Source: Bacteroidales bacterium (lineage in GTDB: Bacteria; Bacteroidota; Bacteroidia; Bacteroidales; UBA932). From it: a DNA stretch of 64,000 nt. Both the position numbers and the translations under genes were made by a program. The notes below the pieces were generated by a model, which did not search any database, had not been told where the DNA came from, and was given only the letters and a program-made list of their open reading frames with translations. The stretch spans positions 1 to 64,000 of the forward strand of contig JAILNI010000030.1 of the NCBI GenBank assembly GCA_024691765.1, in the 5' to 3' direction. Position 1 is the first letter of the stretch, and each line of letters starts with the position of its first letter. This document shows, in pieces, positions 20,757-28,180 of the stretch.

Positions 20757-21403
20757 TTGCCCTTGTTCTTGCGGTATTTGCGGTTACGGTTCTTCTTGCC
20801 GCCGCCCTGCTGGCCCTGTCCGGGACGGGCGAAGACGGCATCCTGCGACACTTTGCCCAGTTCTATCCCTTCGGGAACGTGGATCCTGCCGCCGGAAAGC
20901 TTCTCGATATCGGAGAATATGGTGGCGTCCGCTACGGAATCCTTGTTCCAGATGAGGTACTGAGTGCGCATGTATATCGCCAGGTTGCGGATGAGGGCGG
21001 TCTTGGTCTCGCCCTCAGGCTGCTCGCATATCAGGTCTATGATGCGCTCTATGTTGCGCCCGTAGTGCATGGCCTTGATCGGGCTGCCCTTCATGGGGAG
21101 GGGAACAGGTTTGGTTTCCATCTCTTCCTTCACGGGCGCGGGCCACGGGGAGTCGATGTCGAGATTGTACCCGGCTATCATATAGAGGTGGTCCCAGAGC
21201 TTGCGCTCCCAGTTTTCCTGCTGGCGCACCTGGGGATTGAGGATTTCCATGGTCTTCACGACCGCCCTGGCCTGCTCGCTGCGCTTGGCGCGGTCGGGTA
21301 TGGTTTGGAGATACTCCGCCATCGCCAGGACGCCGCGGCCGTATTCCGGCATGGCAAGCGGCTCGCGTTCGGTATTGTATTGGAGATTTACAGTGTCTTT
21401 CAT
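20753..21403 (-). CDS. DUF4290 domain protein
   Basis: A 216-residue protein of a family restricted to Bacteroidota and of unknown function. It is mainly helical, with the family-typical LQYNTEREPLAMPEYGR start, HLYMIAGYNLDIDSPWP and IWNKDSVADATIF, and a very basic Gly/Lys/Asn/Arg-rich tail that may bind nucleic acid. No signal peptide. The ATG at 21403 was chosen because the TATCTTTG promoter element ends 6 bases upstream; an in-frame TTG upstream lies within that element. It heads the ftsK-lolA-addB-addA run. Confidence 0.88.
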   Translation of the reverse strand: MKDTVNLQYNTEREPLAMPEYGRGVLAMAEYLQTIPDRAKRSEQARAVVKTMEILNPQVRQQENWERKLWDHLYMIAGYNLDIDSPWPAPVKEEMETKPVPLPMKGSPIKAMHYGRNIERIIDLICEQPEGETKTALIRNLAIYMRTQYLIWNKDSVADATIFSDIEKLSGGRIHVPEGIELGKVSQDAVFARPGQGQQGGGKKNRNRKYRKNKGK

Positions 21404-21409
21404 ATCGCA

Positions 21410-21417
21410 CAAAGATA
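21410..21417 (-). promoter_or_regulatory. -7 promoter element (TATCTTTG) for the DUF4290-ftsK-addAB run
   Basis: A perfect TAnnTTTG on the minus strand, 6 bases before the DUF4290 ATG and only 23 bases from the oppositely directed TATCTTTG of the kinase cassette. Confidence 0.7.
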
Positions 21418-21440
21418 ATGAAAAAATCCCGCAAAAACAC

Positions 21441-21448
21441 TATCTTTG
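21441..21448 (+). promoter_or_regulatory. -7 promoter element (TATCTTTG) for the HprK-like cassette
   Basis: A perfect TAnnTTTG on the plus strand, 7 bases before the ATG at 21456. It fixes the start of the kinase gene, since a much longer open frame continues upstream into the DUF4290 gene. Confidence 0.7.
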
Positions 21449-21455
21449 CACCGTT

Positions 21456-22331
21456 ATGACAAAAAGCTACAGGGTAGCAGGACACGTTTTCTCCTTCGAC
21501 ATTCCGGAGGCGCATCCGCTGTGGTCCCGCACAGGTCAGTACGAGCCTTTCGAACTGCCCTCCGCGGAAGCCTCCGTCTTTACGGTAGAGCTGGTGGAAA
21601 GCCTTCCCGAAATCTCCATGGAAAGGATTTACGGGGGAGACGAGGAGCCTGGCCAGCCTGTAGTGCTGCTTTATCACGGCGCGGATGGCTGGGCCTTTGA
21701 GATGGCTCCCTGCACCGGAATGCCGGTCTGCGGAAGGGTCTTTGCCGACGAGGGTTTCACCCACGCCAGGCTGCAGGTCCTGCGTCCGTCCGAAGCCCTG
21801 TTCGCGCTAAACAACACCGCGATGCTGATGTTCGCCTTCCGCACTGCCGGGCTGGACACCCTTGAAATGCACGCATCCGTCATAGTCAACGGCGGAAAGG
21901 CATATCTCTGGCTCGCAAAGAGCGGTACGGGCAAAAGCACCCATTCCCGTCTCTGGCTGGAGAACATTCCCGGAAGCCGCCTGCTGAACGACGACAACCC
22001 CGTCGTCCGGGTAATGGAAGACGGGCACGTGGAGGTGTTCGGCACCCCGTGGAGCGGCAAGACTCCATGCTATAAAAACGAGCACTGCCCGGCCGGCGCT
22101 TTCTCCGAAATAGTACGGAGCGCCGACAACCGCATAAGCCGTAAGGGCAATCTCGAAGCCTACGTGCTCCTGTGGTCTTCCTGTTCCGGCCTCAAGTGCT
22201 ATCCCGGCATGGCCGACGCCCTGCACTCCACTTTCGAAAAGGTGGTGGCTGCCGTTCCCTGTTTCACCCTGGAATGCAGGCCCGACGCCGATGCGGCCCG
22301 GGTGTCTTCCGAAACCCTGCTTTCCCTGTGA
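21456..22331 (+). CDS. HPr kinase-like P-loop protein
   Basis: A 291-residue cytoplasmic protein with an HprK/PckA-type nucleotide-binding half: M-H139-A-S-V (HprK capsule-like His), Walker A in LAKSGTGKST (about 153-162), N-D179-D180-N acidic pair and a GTPWSGK segment (about 196-202). No PTS HPr or other PTS gene is nearby, so it is unlikely to be a catabolite-control kinase. In other genomes such HprK-like proteins occur with PqqD-type proteins in peptide-modification clusters, where some phosphorylate serine on a peptide. Here it leads a four-gene cassette with 4-bp overlaps. The precise substrate is unknown. Confidence 0.8.
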   Translation: MTKSYRVAGHVFSFDIPEAHPLWSRTGQYEPFELPSAEASVFTVELVESLPEISMERIYGGDEEPGQPVVLLYHGADGWAFEMAPCTGMPVCGRVFADEGFTHARLQVLRPSEALFALNNTAMLMFAFRTAGLDTLEMHASVIVNGGKAYLWLAKSGTGKSTHSRLWLENIPGSRLLNDDNPVVRVMEDGHVEVFGTPWSGKTPCYKNEHCPAGAFSEIVRSADNRISRKGNLEAYVLLWSSCSGLKCYPGMADALHSTFEKVVAAVPCFTLECRPDADAARVSSETLLSL

Positions 22332-22792
22332 GCGCCACCCGCATAACCCTTCCGAACGAAGTGATGCTGGGTTCCGTGAAGGAACTGCTGGCAGAGGGGA
22401 ACTCGGTGGTAATCATGACCAAGGGACTGAGTATGCTGCCTTTCATCGAAGGCAAGCGCGACAGCGTGCTCCTCAGGCGCCTTTCCCCGGTGTGTGTCGG
22501 GGACATAGTCCTCGCGGAAATCGGTCCGGGGCATTACGTCCTGCACAGGGTGATTTCCGTTGAAGGGGAGAATGTGACGCTCAGGGGCGACGGCAACCTC
22601 CGCGGGGAGGAGCATTGCAGTCTTCAGGCCGTCGCGGGCACCGTGACAGCCATACAGAGGGAAGGGCGTGCCGACGTGGATCCACGGAGCGCAAGGCAGA
22701 TGAGGCGCTGGCGCCGCTGGGCCTCGTTTCCCTACGCTGTGCGACGCTACTATCTTGCAATTTACAGACGAATAAAAAGGATAACCATATGA
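22328..22792 (+). CDS. S24/S26-type peptidase-like protein
   Basis: A 154-residue protein resembling compact signal peptidases. Nucleophile Ser sits in TKGLSMLP (S35), followed by the VGDIVL box and then YVLHRV, whose H73 suggests a Ser-His (S26B-like) rather than Ser-Lys catalytic pair; an RGDGN motif follows. A basic C-terminal tail is present and no clear membrane anchor is seen. GTG at 22328 was chosen because it overlaps the kinase stop as GTGA; an alternative ATG lies at 22364. The end overlaps the PqqD gene by 4 bases. It may trim a peptide precursor. Confidence 0.78.
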   Translation: MSATRITLPNEVMLGSVKELLAEGNSVVIMTKGLSMLPFIEGKRDSVLLRRLSPVCVGDIVLAEIGPGHYVLHRVISVEGENVTLRGDGNLRGEEHCSLQAVAGTVTAIQREGRADVDPRSARQMRRWRRWASFPYAVRRYYLAIYRRIKRITI

Positions 22793-23058
22793 GAATCAAG
22801 GAAGGATTCAAGCTCCGCACCATGCTGGGCGAGCACATAGTCACAGGGGAATACCCCATGCAGGTGAACTTCAACAAGATGGTCTCCCTCAACGAGACCG
22901 CTGCCTATCTCTGGGAGAAGGTCCAGGGCAAGGACTTCACCGAAGCCGACCTTGCGAAGCTTCTTCTCGACGAGTACGAAGTGGACGAGGCCACGGCCAA
23001 CAAAGACGCCGCCGCCCTTGCGGCAAAATGGAAGGAAATAGGCCTGATAGAGGGATGA
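22789..23058 (+). CDS. PqqD-domain protein (RiPP recognition element-like)
   Basis: An 89-residue protein with the PqqD winged-helix fold: N-terminal beta hairpins (to about residue 40), then LNETAAYLWEKVQGKDFTEA and a helical end AALAAKWKEIGLIEG. PqqD domains bind leader peptides of ribosomally made, modified peptides and present them to maturases. No PqqA, PqqE or other PQQ gene is nearby, so this is not PQQ synthesis. The start overlaps the peptidase stop and the end overlaps the ABC transporter start (ATGA). Confidence 0.88.
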   Translation: MRIKEGFKLRTMLGEHIVTGEYPMQVNFNKMVSLNETAAYLWEKVQGKDFTEADLAKLLLDEYEVDEATANKDAAALAAKWKEIGLIEG

Positions 23059-24683
23059 GACCGTTCAGGGACTGTTTGGCCGGGCTTCTTGCCGCACTTC
23101 GCCCGCATAAATGGAGGGTGCTTTTCAGCGCTTTCCTGGGAATCGTGCAGGTAGCACTTTCCCTGGGCTTCGTGTGGTGCAGCAAATACGTGGTCGACCT
23201 GGCGACCGGCGAGACCGAAGGCTCCCTGCTGAAGGGAGTCTGTATCTTCGGAGGCATACTGCTGATGCAGGTCCTGGTCCGCACGGGAGCCCGTTACTGG
23301 GAAGGCTACATGGTGGTGGAGGCCCAGAACATGGGCCGCGCCAGGGTTTTCTCGCGTGTGATGCGCGGGATATGGGAAGGAAAGGATCGTTTCCACAGCG
23401 GAGATACGGTGAACCGTCTCGAGGAGGATGTGCGCGTGGTGGTGGACTTCATCTGCGTGTCCCTTCCCGGAGTCGTGGTAACCCTCTGCCAGCTGGTCGC
23501 GGCCTGCGTCTTCCTCTTCGCCCTGTCGCCCCAGCTCGGCTGGATACTTGTCTTCATCATGCCCGTCGCGGTAGTCGGGAGCCGTCTTTTCTTCCGTAAA
23601 CTGCGTTCCCTTACCGGCGACATTCGCCGTGGCGACAGCCTTGTCCAGGCCCATATGCAGGAGAATATCCAGCACCGTATAGTGGTCCGTACAATGGGCA
23701 GCACCGAGGACACCCTCGACCAGTTGGACGAACTGCAGGACGATGTGAGAAAGGGTACGCTCAAGCGCCTCGGATATGCCGCGTTCTCGCGGACAATCAT
23801 GCAGCTCGGATTCATGATGGGGTACGGAGCCGCCTTCGTTTGGAGCGTCTACGGAATAAGCAAAGGGACGGTTACCTACGGTCTCATGACTGCCTTCCTG
23901 CAGCTTGTCGGCCAGGTGCAGCGCCCCGTAGCAGAGCTCGCGGGGCAGATTCCCGCCTTCATCCGGGCCCTCTCAAGCGAAGACAGGCTGATGGATCTTG
24001 CCGAACAGACCCAGGAGAGGGAGGAGGCCGACGTCTGGCTCGACGGTGCACCCGGAATCCGGGTGGAAGGTCTTTCCTACAGGTACCCCGGAGCCAGGAA
24101 GTACGTTTTCGAGAACTTCAGCTTCGATTTCCGTCCGGGCACCATGACCGCTATACTCGGCCCGACCGGGGGCGGAAAGAGCACCCTGATAAGGATAATG
24201 CTCAATCTCCTCAAGCCGACTTCCGGAAGCGTTACCCTCTATGATCCTCCGACCCCGTCGGGGCCCGGAACTCTCTGCAATTTCATGTATGTTCCACAGG
24301 GGAATTCACTCATGAGCGGAAGCATAAGGCAGAACCTGAAACTGGCCGCGCCCGGTGCAAGCGACGAAGAACTGCTTGAGGCCCTCCACGATGCTTCGGC
24401 CGATTTCGTGAGGGACCTCCCGCAGGGGCTGGACACCCTCTGTGCCGAAGTGGGGCAGGGACTCAGCGAAGGCCAGGCCCAGAGGATAGCCATAGCCCGC
24501 GCCCTGCTGCGTCCGGGAGGCATACTCGTGCTGGACGAGGCCACGAGCGCGCTCGACCCCGCCACGGAAAAGGAACTTCTCGGTAATCTCGCCCGCAAAT
24601 ACCGCGGCCGCAAGACCATACTCTGTATTACCCACAGGCCGGCAGCCACCGAATATGCCGACGAGACTCTCAAAATGGCTTGA
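23055..24683 (+). CDS. ABC exporter (fused membrane and ATPase domains)
   Basis: A 542-residue half-transporter. The membrane domain spans about residues 20-305 with roughly six segments. The ATPase domain has Walker A GPTGGGKST (369-377), signature LSEGQ (470-474, with Glu in place of the usual Gly), Walker B LVLDEATS (491-498) and H517. No C39 peptidase domain is fused, which fits a separate protease (the S26-like protein) in the same operon. The start at 23055 makes the 4-bp overlap with the PqqD gene. The exported molecule is unknown; a peptide is the best guess from context. Confidence 0.9.
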   Translation: MRPFRDCLAGLLAALRPHKWRVLFSAFLGIVQVALSLGFVWCSKYVVDLATGETEGSLLKGVCIFGGILLMQVLVRTGARYWEGYMVVEAQNMGRARVFSRVMRGIWEGKDRFHSGDTVNRLEEDVRVVVDFICVSLPGVVVTLCQLVAACVFLFALSPQLGWILVFIMPVAVVGSRLFFRKLRSLTGDIRRGDSLVQAHMQENIQHRIVVRTMGSTEDTLDQLDELQDDVRKGTLKRLGYAAFSRTIMQLGFMMGYGAAFVWSVYGISKGTVTYGLMTAFLQLVGQVQRPVAELAGQIPAFIRALSSEDRLMDLAEQTQEREEADVWLDGAPGIRVEGLSYRYPGARKYVFENFSFDFRPGTMTAILGPTGGGKSTLIRIMLNLLKPTSGSVTLYDPPTPSGPGTLCNFMYVPQGNSLMSGSIRQNLKLAAPGASDEELLEALHDASADFVRDLPQGLDTLCAEVGQGLSEGQAQRIAIARALLRPGGILVLDEATSALDPATEKELLGNLARKYRGRKTILCITHRPAATEYADETLKMA

Positions 24684-24689
24684 AGTTTG

Positions 24690-24697
24690 TATATTTG
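24690..24697 (+). promoter_or_regulatory. -7 promoter element (TATATTTG) before the FISUMP lipoprotein
   Basis: A TAnnTTTG match directly after the ABC transporter stop, 21 bases before the ATG at 24719. It suggests the lipoprotein gene can be transcribed separately from the cassette. Confidence 0.55.
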
Positions 24698-24718
24698 CTG
24701 ATGCGACAATTCGATGCG

Positions 24719-25732
24719 ATGAGAATCAGAAACTACATATTTGCGCTCCTTGCCGCCGGAGTCCTTGTGCTTCCTGGCTGCAAGAAGGACGATGACGACG
24801 ACACTCCGTCCATTTACGGCACTATAAAGTTCGACGAGCTTCCCGCGTACGTGCTGAAAGGAGATTCCTTCCACTTCACGGCAACGGGAGCATACCGCGG
24901 CTCAGACAAGACCGACACCCTGGTCGGCTACTATATGTACAATTCGATGACCGCCCTGCGCGATACCATCCGCAAGGAGAATCAGAGCGGCGTGGCTGAG
25001 GGCGATTTCGTCGTGAACAAGGATACCACGGGAACCTTCACTTTCACTATATACGCCTTTGCCAAGGGTTATTACGGAAACAGCGCGTCGTGCACTTTCA
25101 CCGTGGTGAATCCCGTTTTCAACGCCCCGGGGAGTTCCATTACCGGACATCCTTTCGAAATCGGAGTTACGAGTATACTAAACGATGCGCGTGACGGCCG
25201 GCTTTATTATGCCTCCTCAACCGCTTCCGGAGCATGGATGCTCAACAATCTCGCCTGGAACGGAGCGGGCGTTCCTTTCGCCGACGCGGACGCTATGAGC
25301 TACATATCCGGACGTTTCTATTCATGGGAAGAGGCAACGGAGGCCTGCCCGGTCGGTTGGAAACTGCCCTCCGACGCCGATTTCGTCGCGCTTGCTGGCG
25401 CAGGCTCGGCCGGGGAAACCATACCCGGCAAGGCCGGTATGCTCAAGGGCGACGTAAGTTTCAACGGTACGGCGATGTGGCCTTTCACCGATATTTCCGT
25501 AGTCATTACAAACGAAAGCATGTTCACCGCCATGCCGTGGGGTTATATGACCACGTCCGCGGGCATTCACAGTTTCAAATCCGTAAGGAATATGGCGGCT
25601 TTCTGGACCGCGGATTCCGTGGATGCGGACAACGCCCGCGTGAGGTACGTCCTGTCCGACTCCAACGACATCTTCGTCCAGGCTATGGACAAGAAGTCCT
25701 TCGGCGCTTCGGTGCGCTGCATCAAGGAATAA
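24719..25732 (+). CDS. FISUMP-domain surface lipoprotein
   Basis: A 337-residue lipoprotein: signal peptide with lipobox LVLPGC followed by a charged KKDDDDD stretch, then an Ig-like/beta region and a C-terminal FISUMP domain (YSWEEATEACPVGWKLPS, then FGASVRCIKE at the end). FISUMP domains are common in secreted Bacteroidota and Fibrobacter proteins; function is unknown. The start was moved 39 bases downstream of the first ATG because the earlier one precedes the promoter element. It follows the ABC exporter by 35 bases and its stop abuts the stop of the convergent comEC. Confidence 0.85.
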   Translation: MRIRNYIFALLAAGVLVLPGCKKDDDDDTPSIYGTIKFDELPAYVLKGDSFHFTATGAYRGSDKTDTLVGYYMYNSMTALRDTIRKENQSGVAEGDFVVNKDTTGTFTFTIYAFAKGYYGNSASCTFTVVNPVFNAPGSSITGHPFEIGVTSILNDARDGRLYYASSTASGAWMLNNLAWNGAGVPFADADAMSYISGRFYSWEEATEACPVGWKLPSDADFVALAGAGSAGETIPGKAGMLKGDVSFNGTAMWPFTDISVVITNESMFTAMPWGYMTTSAGIHSFKSVRNMAAFWTADSVDADNARVRYVLSDSNDIFVQAMDKKSFGASVRCIKE

Positions 25733-26842
25733 TCACATCGAAGAAACAGTCTCAAGGGAATTCCTGAGGCACATTGCAAGCCAGTCGACAGCCCGCGCCA
25801 GCAGACGCGGGCTCGTTTTTGCCGCTTCCAGCACCGTGCACGCGAGTCCTCCGCTTATGAGCAGGCCTGTAAGCGGAAGGGATATGAGGTTGGAAAGCAG
25901 GAAGTACTTAGGGAAAGTATGGAAGCGCAGCCACACGAGAGGGGCCGTGAAGACCTGGCAGCTCAGCGACATGGCCATGGATTCCCAGGTGCGGCGCACC
26001 GGGTCCCAGCGTCCGCCGCGTCCGTTTAACGGGGGGTACCAGTCCCTGAGTCGCGGGTATATGAGAAATATCCCGAGCATGGCCAGATACGACAGCTGGA
26101 ATCCGGCCGAGAACAACACCGAGGGCCTGGCGCACAACTGTATGAGGAGAGCGGTGCACAGTACCCCTGCCGGTGGCTTCCTGCGTCCCGGGCAGTTCCT
26201 TGCGATTTCGTTGAGGCATATGAAGAGGAAAGCCCTTACAGTCGACGGGCCCGCTCCCGTCATCATGGTATAGAATCCGGACATCAGGACAATAATGCAT
26301 GAACGTATTATCCATGCCGGCCCGGAGTTCCCGAGGAATAGGAATAATTTGCTGAGTATGAGGTAAATGATTCCGAGGTGCAGGCCACTTAGCGCGAGTA
26401 TGTGGGCGGCGCCCGCCTGCCGGAATGACTGCACCGTAGCCCTGTCGAGAAGTTCCCTGCGGCCGGTGATGAGTGCCAGCAGCAGTGCGTTGGTTTCCCG
26501 GTGAGGGAAGGGGATGCGCCTGATGACGGCCGACAGCCGCTCCAGGGCCATTTCCGGCATTCCGTCTGGAAGAACGGGGGAGTTGCTTCCAGCCGGGAGT
26601 GATTGGACGTTCCGTGAACTCCAGGTGAAGGCGCCGAGAAGCAGGAAGAGCAGGGCGGCAAGCCAGGTGCGGTGTCCTTTGCGGAGCGCCATGGCGGCAA
26701 GGCAGCAAGCCGCACCGGCCAGGCACACGGATCCCGCCGCCGGTCCAGCCCCCAGGGCGGCCGCGGCAATGGCTCCGGCGAGGAACGGCACGGAGAGGAC
26801 CACCATGTTCAAGTCTGCCTTCACGGGGGCCGAATATATCAT
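25733..26842 (-). CDS. ComEC/Rec2-type membrane protein, competence domain only
   Basis: A 369-residue polytopic membrane protein with the ComEC channel signature HILALSGLHLGI (about 147-158) and MTGAGPSTVRAFLF. ComEC normally has about 650-750 residues: a soluble OB-like N-domain, the competence channel and a C-terminal metallo-beta-lactamase domain. Here the N-terminal part is only three or four helices and the C-terminal hydrolase domain is absent. It is either a minimal ComEC or a decayed gene; the frame is intact and the core motif preserved. It is convergent with the FISUMP gene. Confidence 0.82.
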   Translation of the reverse strand: MIYSAPVKADLNMVVLSVPFLAGAIAAAALGAGPAAGSVCLAGAACCLAAMALRKGHRTWLAALLFLLLGAFTWSSRNVQSLPAGSNSPVLPDGMPEMALERLSAVIRRIPFPHRETNALLLALITGRRELLDRATVQSFRQAGAAHILALSGLHLGIIYLILSKLFLFLGNSGPAWIIRSCIIVLMSGFYTMMTGAGPSTVRAFLFICLNEIARNCPGRRKPPAGVLCTALLIQLCARPSVLFSAGFQLSYLAMLGIFLIYPRLRDWYPPLNGRGGRWDPVRRTWESMAMSLSCQVFTAPLVWLRFHTFPKYFLLSNLISLPLTGLLISGGLACTVLEAAKTSPRLLARAVDWLAMCLRNSLETVSSM

Positions 26843-26934
26843 TCCGTCCGGATTGCAGGGGAGTAAACGGGGGAGTAAAACGCAAAAAAAGATTTTTTGA
26901 AGGCCATAAAGTTTTTATATCGGAAAAAAGGGAT

Positions 26935-26942
26935 TAAATTTG
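26935..26942 (+). promoter_or_regulatory. -7 promoter element (TAAATTTG) of ackA-pta
   Basis: A TAnnTTTG match 19 bases before the ackA ATG, in an AT-rich 119-base gap shared with the divergent comEC. Confidence 0.6.
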
Positions 26943-26961
26943 TACGATTAAAACCATACCG

Positions 26962-28176
26962 ATGATAATACTCGTAATCAATTGCGGCTCATCTTCCATC
27001 AAGTACAGGCTGATGGACATGAAGAGCGACGATGTCTACGACATCCTGGCCAAAGGCATAGTTGAAAAAATCGGCCTTCCCGACGGCATCAACACTTATG
27101 AACCTGCAGGTAAGGGCAAGATCAGCGTGAACCTTCCCGTTCCGGACCATACGGTCGGAATGCAGCTCATCCTGAACGACCTCGTCAGCCCCGAGCACGG
27201 AGTGCTGGGCAGCTTCGCCGACATCGAGGCGGTAGGCCACCGCATAGTGCAGGGCGCCGATTTCTTCAACGGCAGCGCTCTCGTGAACGACGACGTGCTC
27301 GACAAGATTGAGATCTGCGCCGAATTCGCGCCGCTCCACAACCACGCCCACCTGCTCGGCATTCGCGCCTGCAAGAAAGTGTTGCCCGAGGTCCCACAGG
27401 TAGTCGTGTTCGACACGGCCTTCCATCAGACCATGCCCGAACATGCTTACATGTACGCCCTTCCGTACGAGTATTACAGCAAGTATCACGTCCGCCGTTA
27501 CGGCGCCCACGGAACTTCGCACGACTATGTGTCGCATGAAGGAGCCCGTATCGCCGGTATCGACATCAACAATTCGAAAATCATCACCTGCCACATCGGC
27601 AGCGGTTCTTCCGTTTGCGCCGTGCTGAACGGCAAGTGCGTGGACACTTCAATGGGCTTCACGCCGCTTGAAGGCATGATCATGGGAACGCGCTGCGGCT
27701 GCATCGACGCCAACATCGTTCCCTATATCATGAAGAAGGAGAACCTCACTCCCGACCAGATGACGGACATCATGAACAAGAAGAGCGGCTTCCTCGGCCT
27801 CAGCCAGAAGACCTCCGACGCCCGCGAGCTCGACGCCCTGGCCGAGGGTGGCGACCACAAGGCCAAACTCGTCTTCAAGAAGCTCACTTACGATATCGTC
27901 AAACTCATCGGCGCCTACACGGCCGCCATGGACGGAGTGGACCTGATCGTCTTCACCGCCGGCATAGGCGAACACAATCCGCGCCTGCGCCGCCGCGTCT
28001 GCGAGAATCTCGGCTACCTGGGCGTCAAGATCGACCACGAGGCCAACAAGGCTTCCGGCGTGAACGCCGTCATCTCAGCCCCGGATTCCAAGGTGAAAGT
28101 GGCCCTCATCCCCACGGAAGAGGAACTCATGATAGCCCGCGACACCATGCACATCGTCTCAGCATTATACGAATAA
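26962..28176 (+). CDS. ackA: Acetate kinase
   Basis: Makes ATP from acetyl phosphate and ADP; 404 residues, the usual length. Active-site residues by motif: N in INCGSSS, Arg in VGHRIVQGA, Asp in VFDTAFHQT, His in YGAHGTSH, Arg in MGTRCGC and Glu near the C-terminus in TEEELMIARDT. All expected catalytic residues are there, but the family block GTRSGDID reads GTRCGCID. The pta-like gene follows 4 bases downstream. Confidence 0.95.
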   Translation: MIILVINCGSSSIKYRLMDMKSDDVYDILAKGIVEKIGLPDGINTYEPAGKGKISVNLPVPDHTVGMQLILNDLVSPEHGVLGSFADIEAVGHRIVQGADFFNGSALVNDDVLDKIEICAEFAPLHNHAHLLGIRACKKVLPEVPQVVVFDTAFHQTMPEHAYMYALPYEYYSKYHVRRYGAHGTSHDYVSHEGARIAGIDINNSKIITCHIGSGSSVCAVLNGKCVDTSMGFTPLEGMIMGTRCGCIDANIVPYIMKKENLTPDQMTDIMNKKSGFLGLSQKTSDARELDALAEGGDHKAKLVFKKLTYDIVKLIGAYTAAMDGVDLIVFTAGIGEHNPRLRRRVCENLGYLGVKIDHEANKASGVNAVISAPDSKVKVALIPTEEELMIARDTMHIVSALYE

Positions 28177-28180
28177 CACT

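Noticed and set aside
21456-22331. Classical HPr kinase/phosphorylase for catabolite repression
   Set aside because: No HPr, enzyme I or other PTS gene is near, the N-terminal half does not match HprK, and the operon partners are a peptidase, PqqD and an exporter.
22789-23058. PQQ cofactor synthesis
   Set aside because: Only the PqqD-type domain is present; no pqqA, B, C or E. The domain is shared by many peptide systems.
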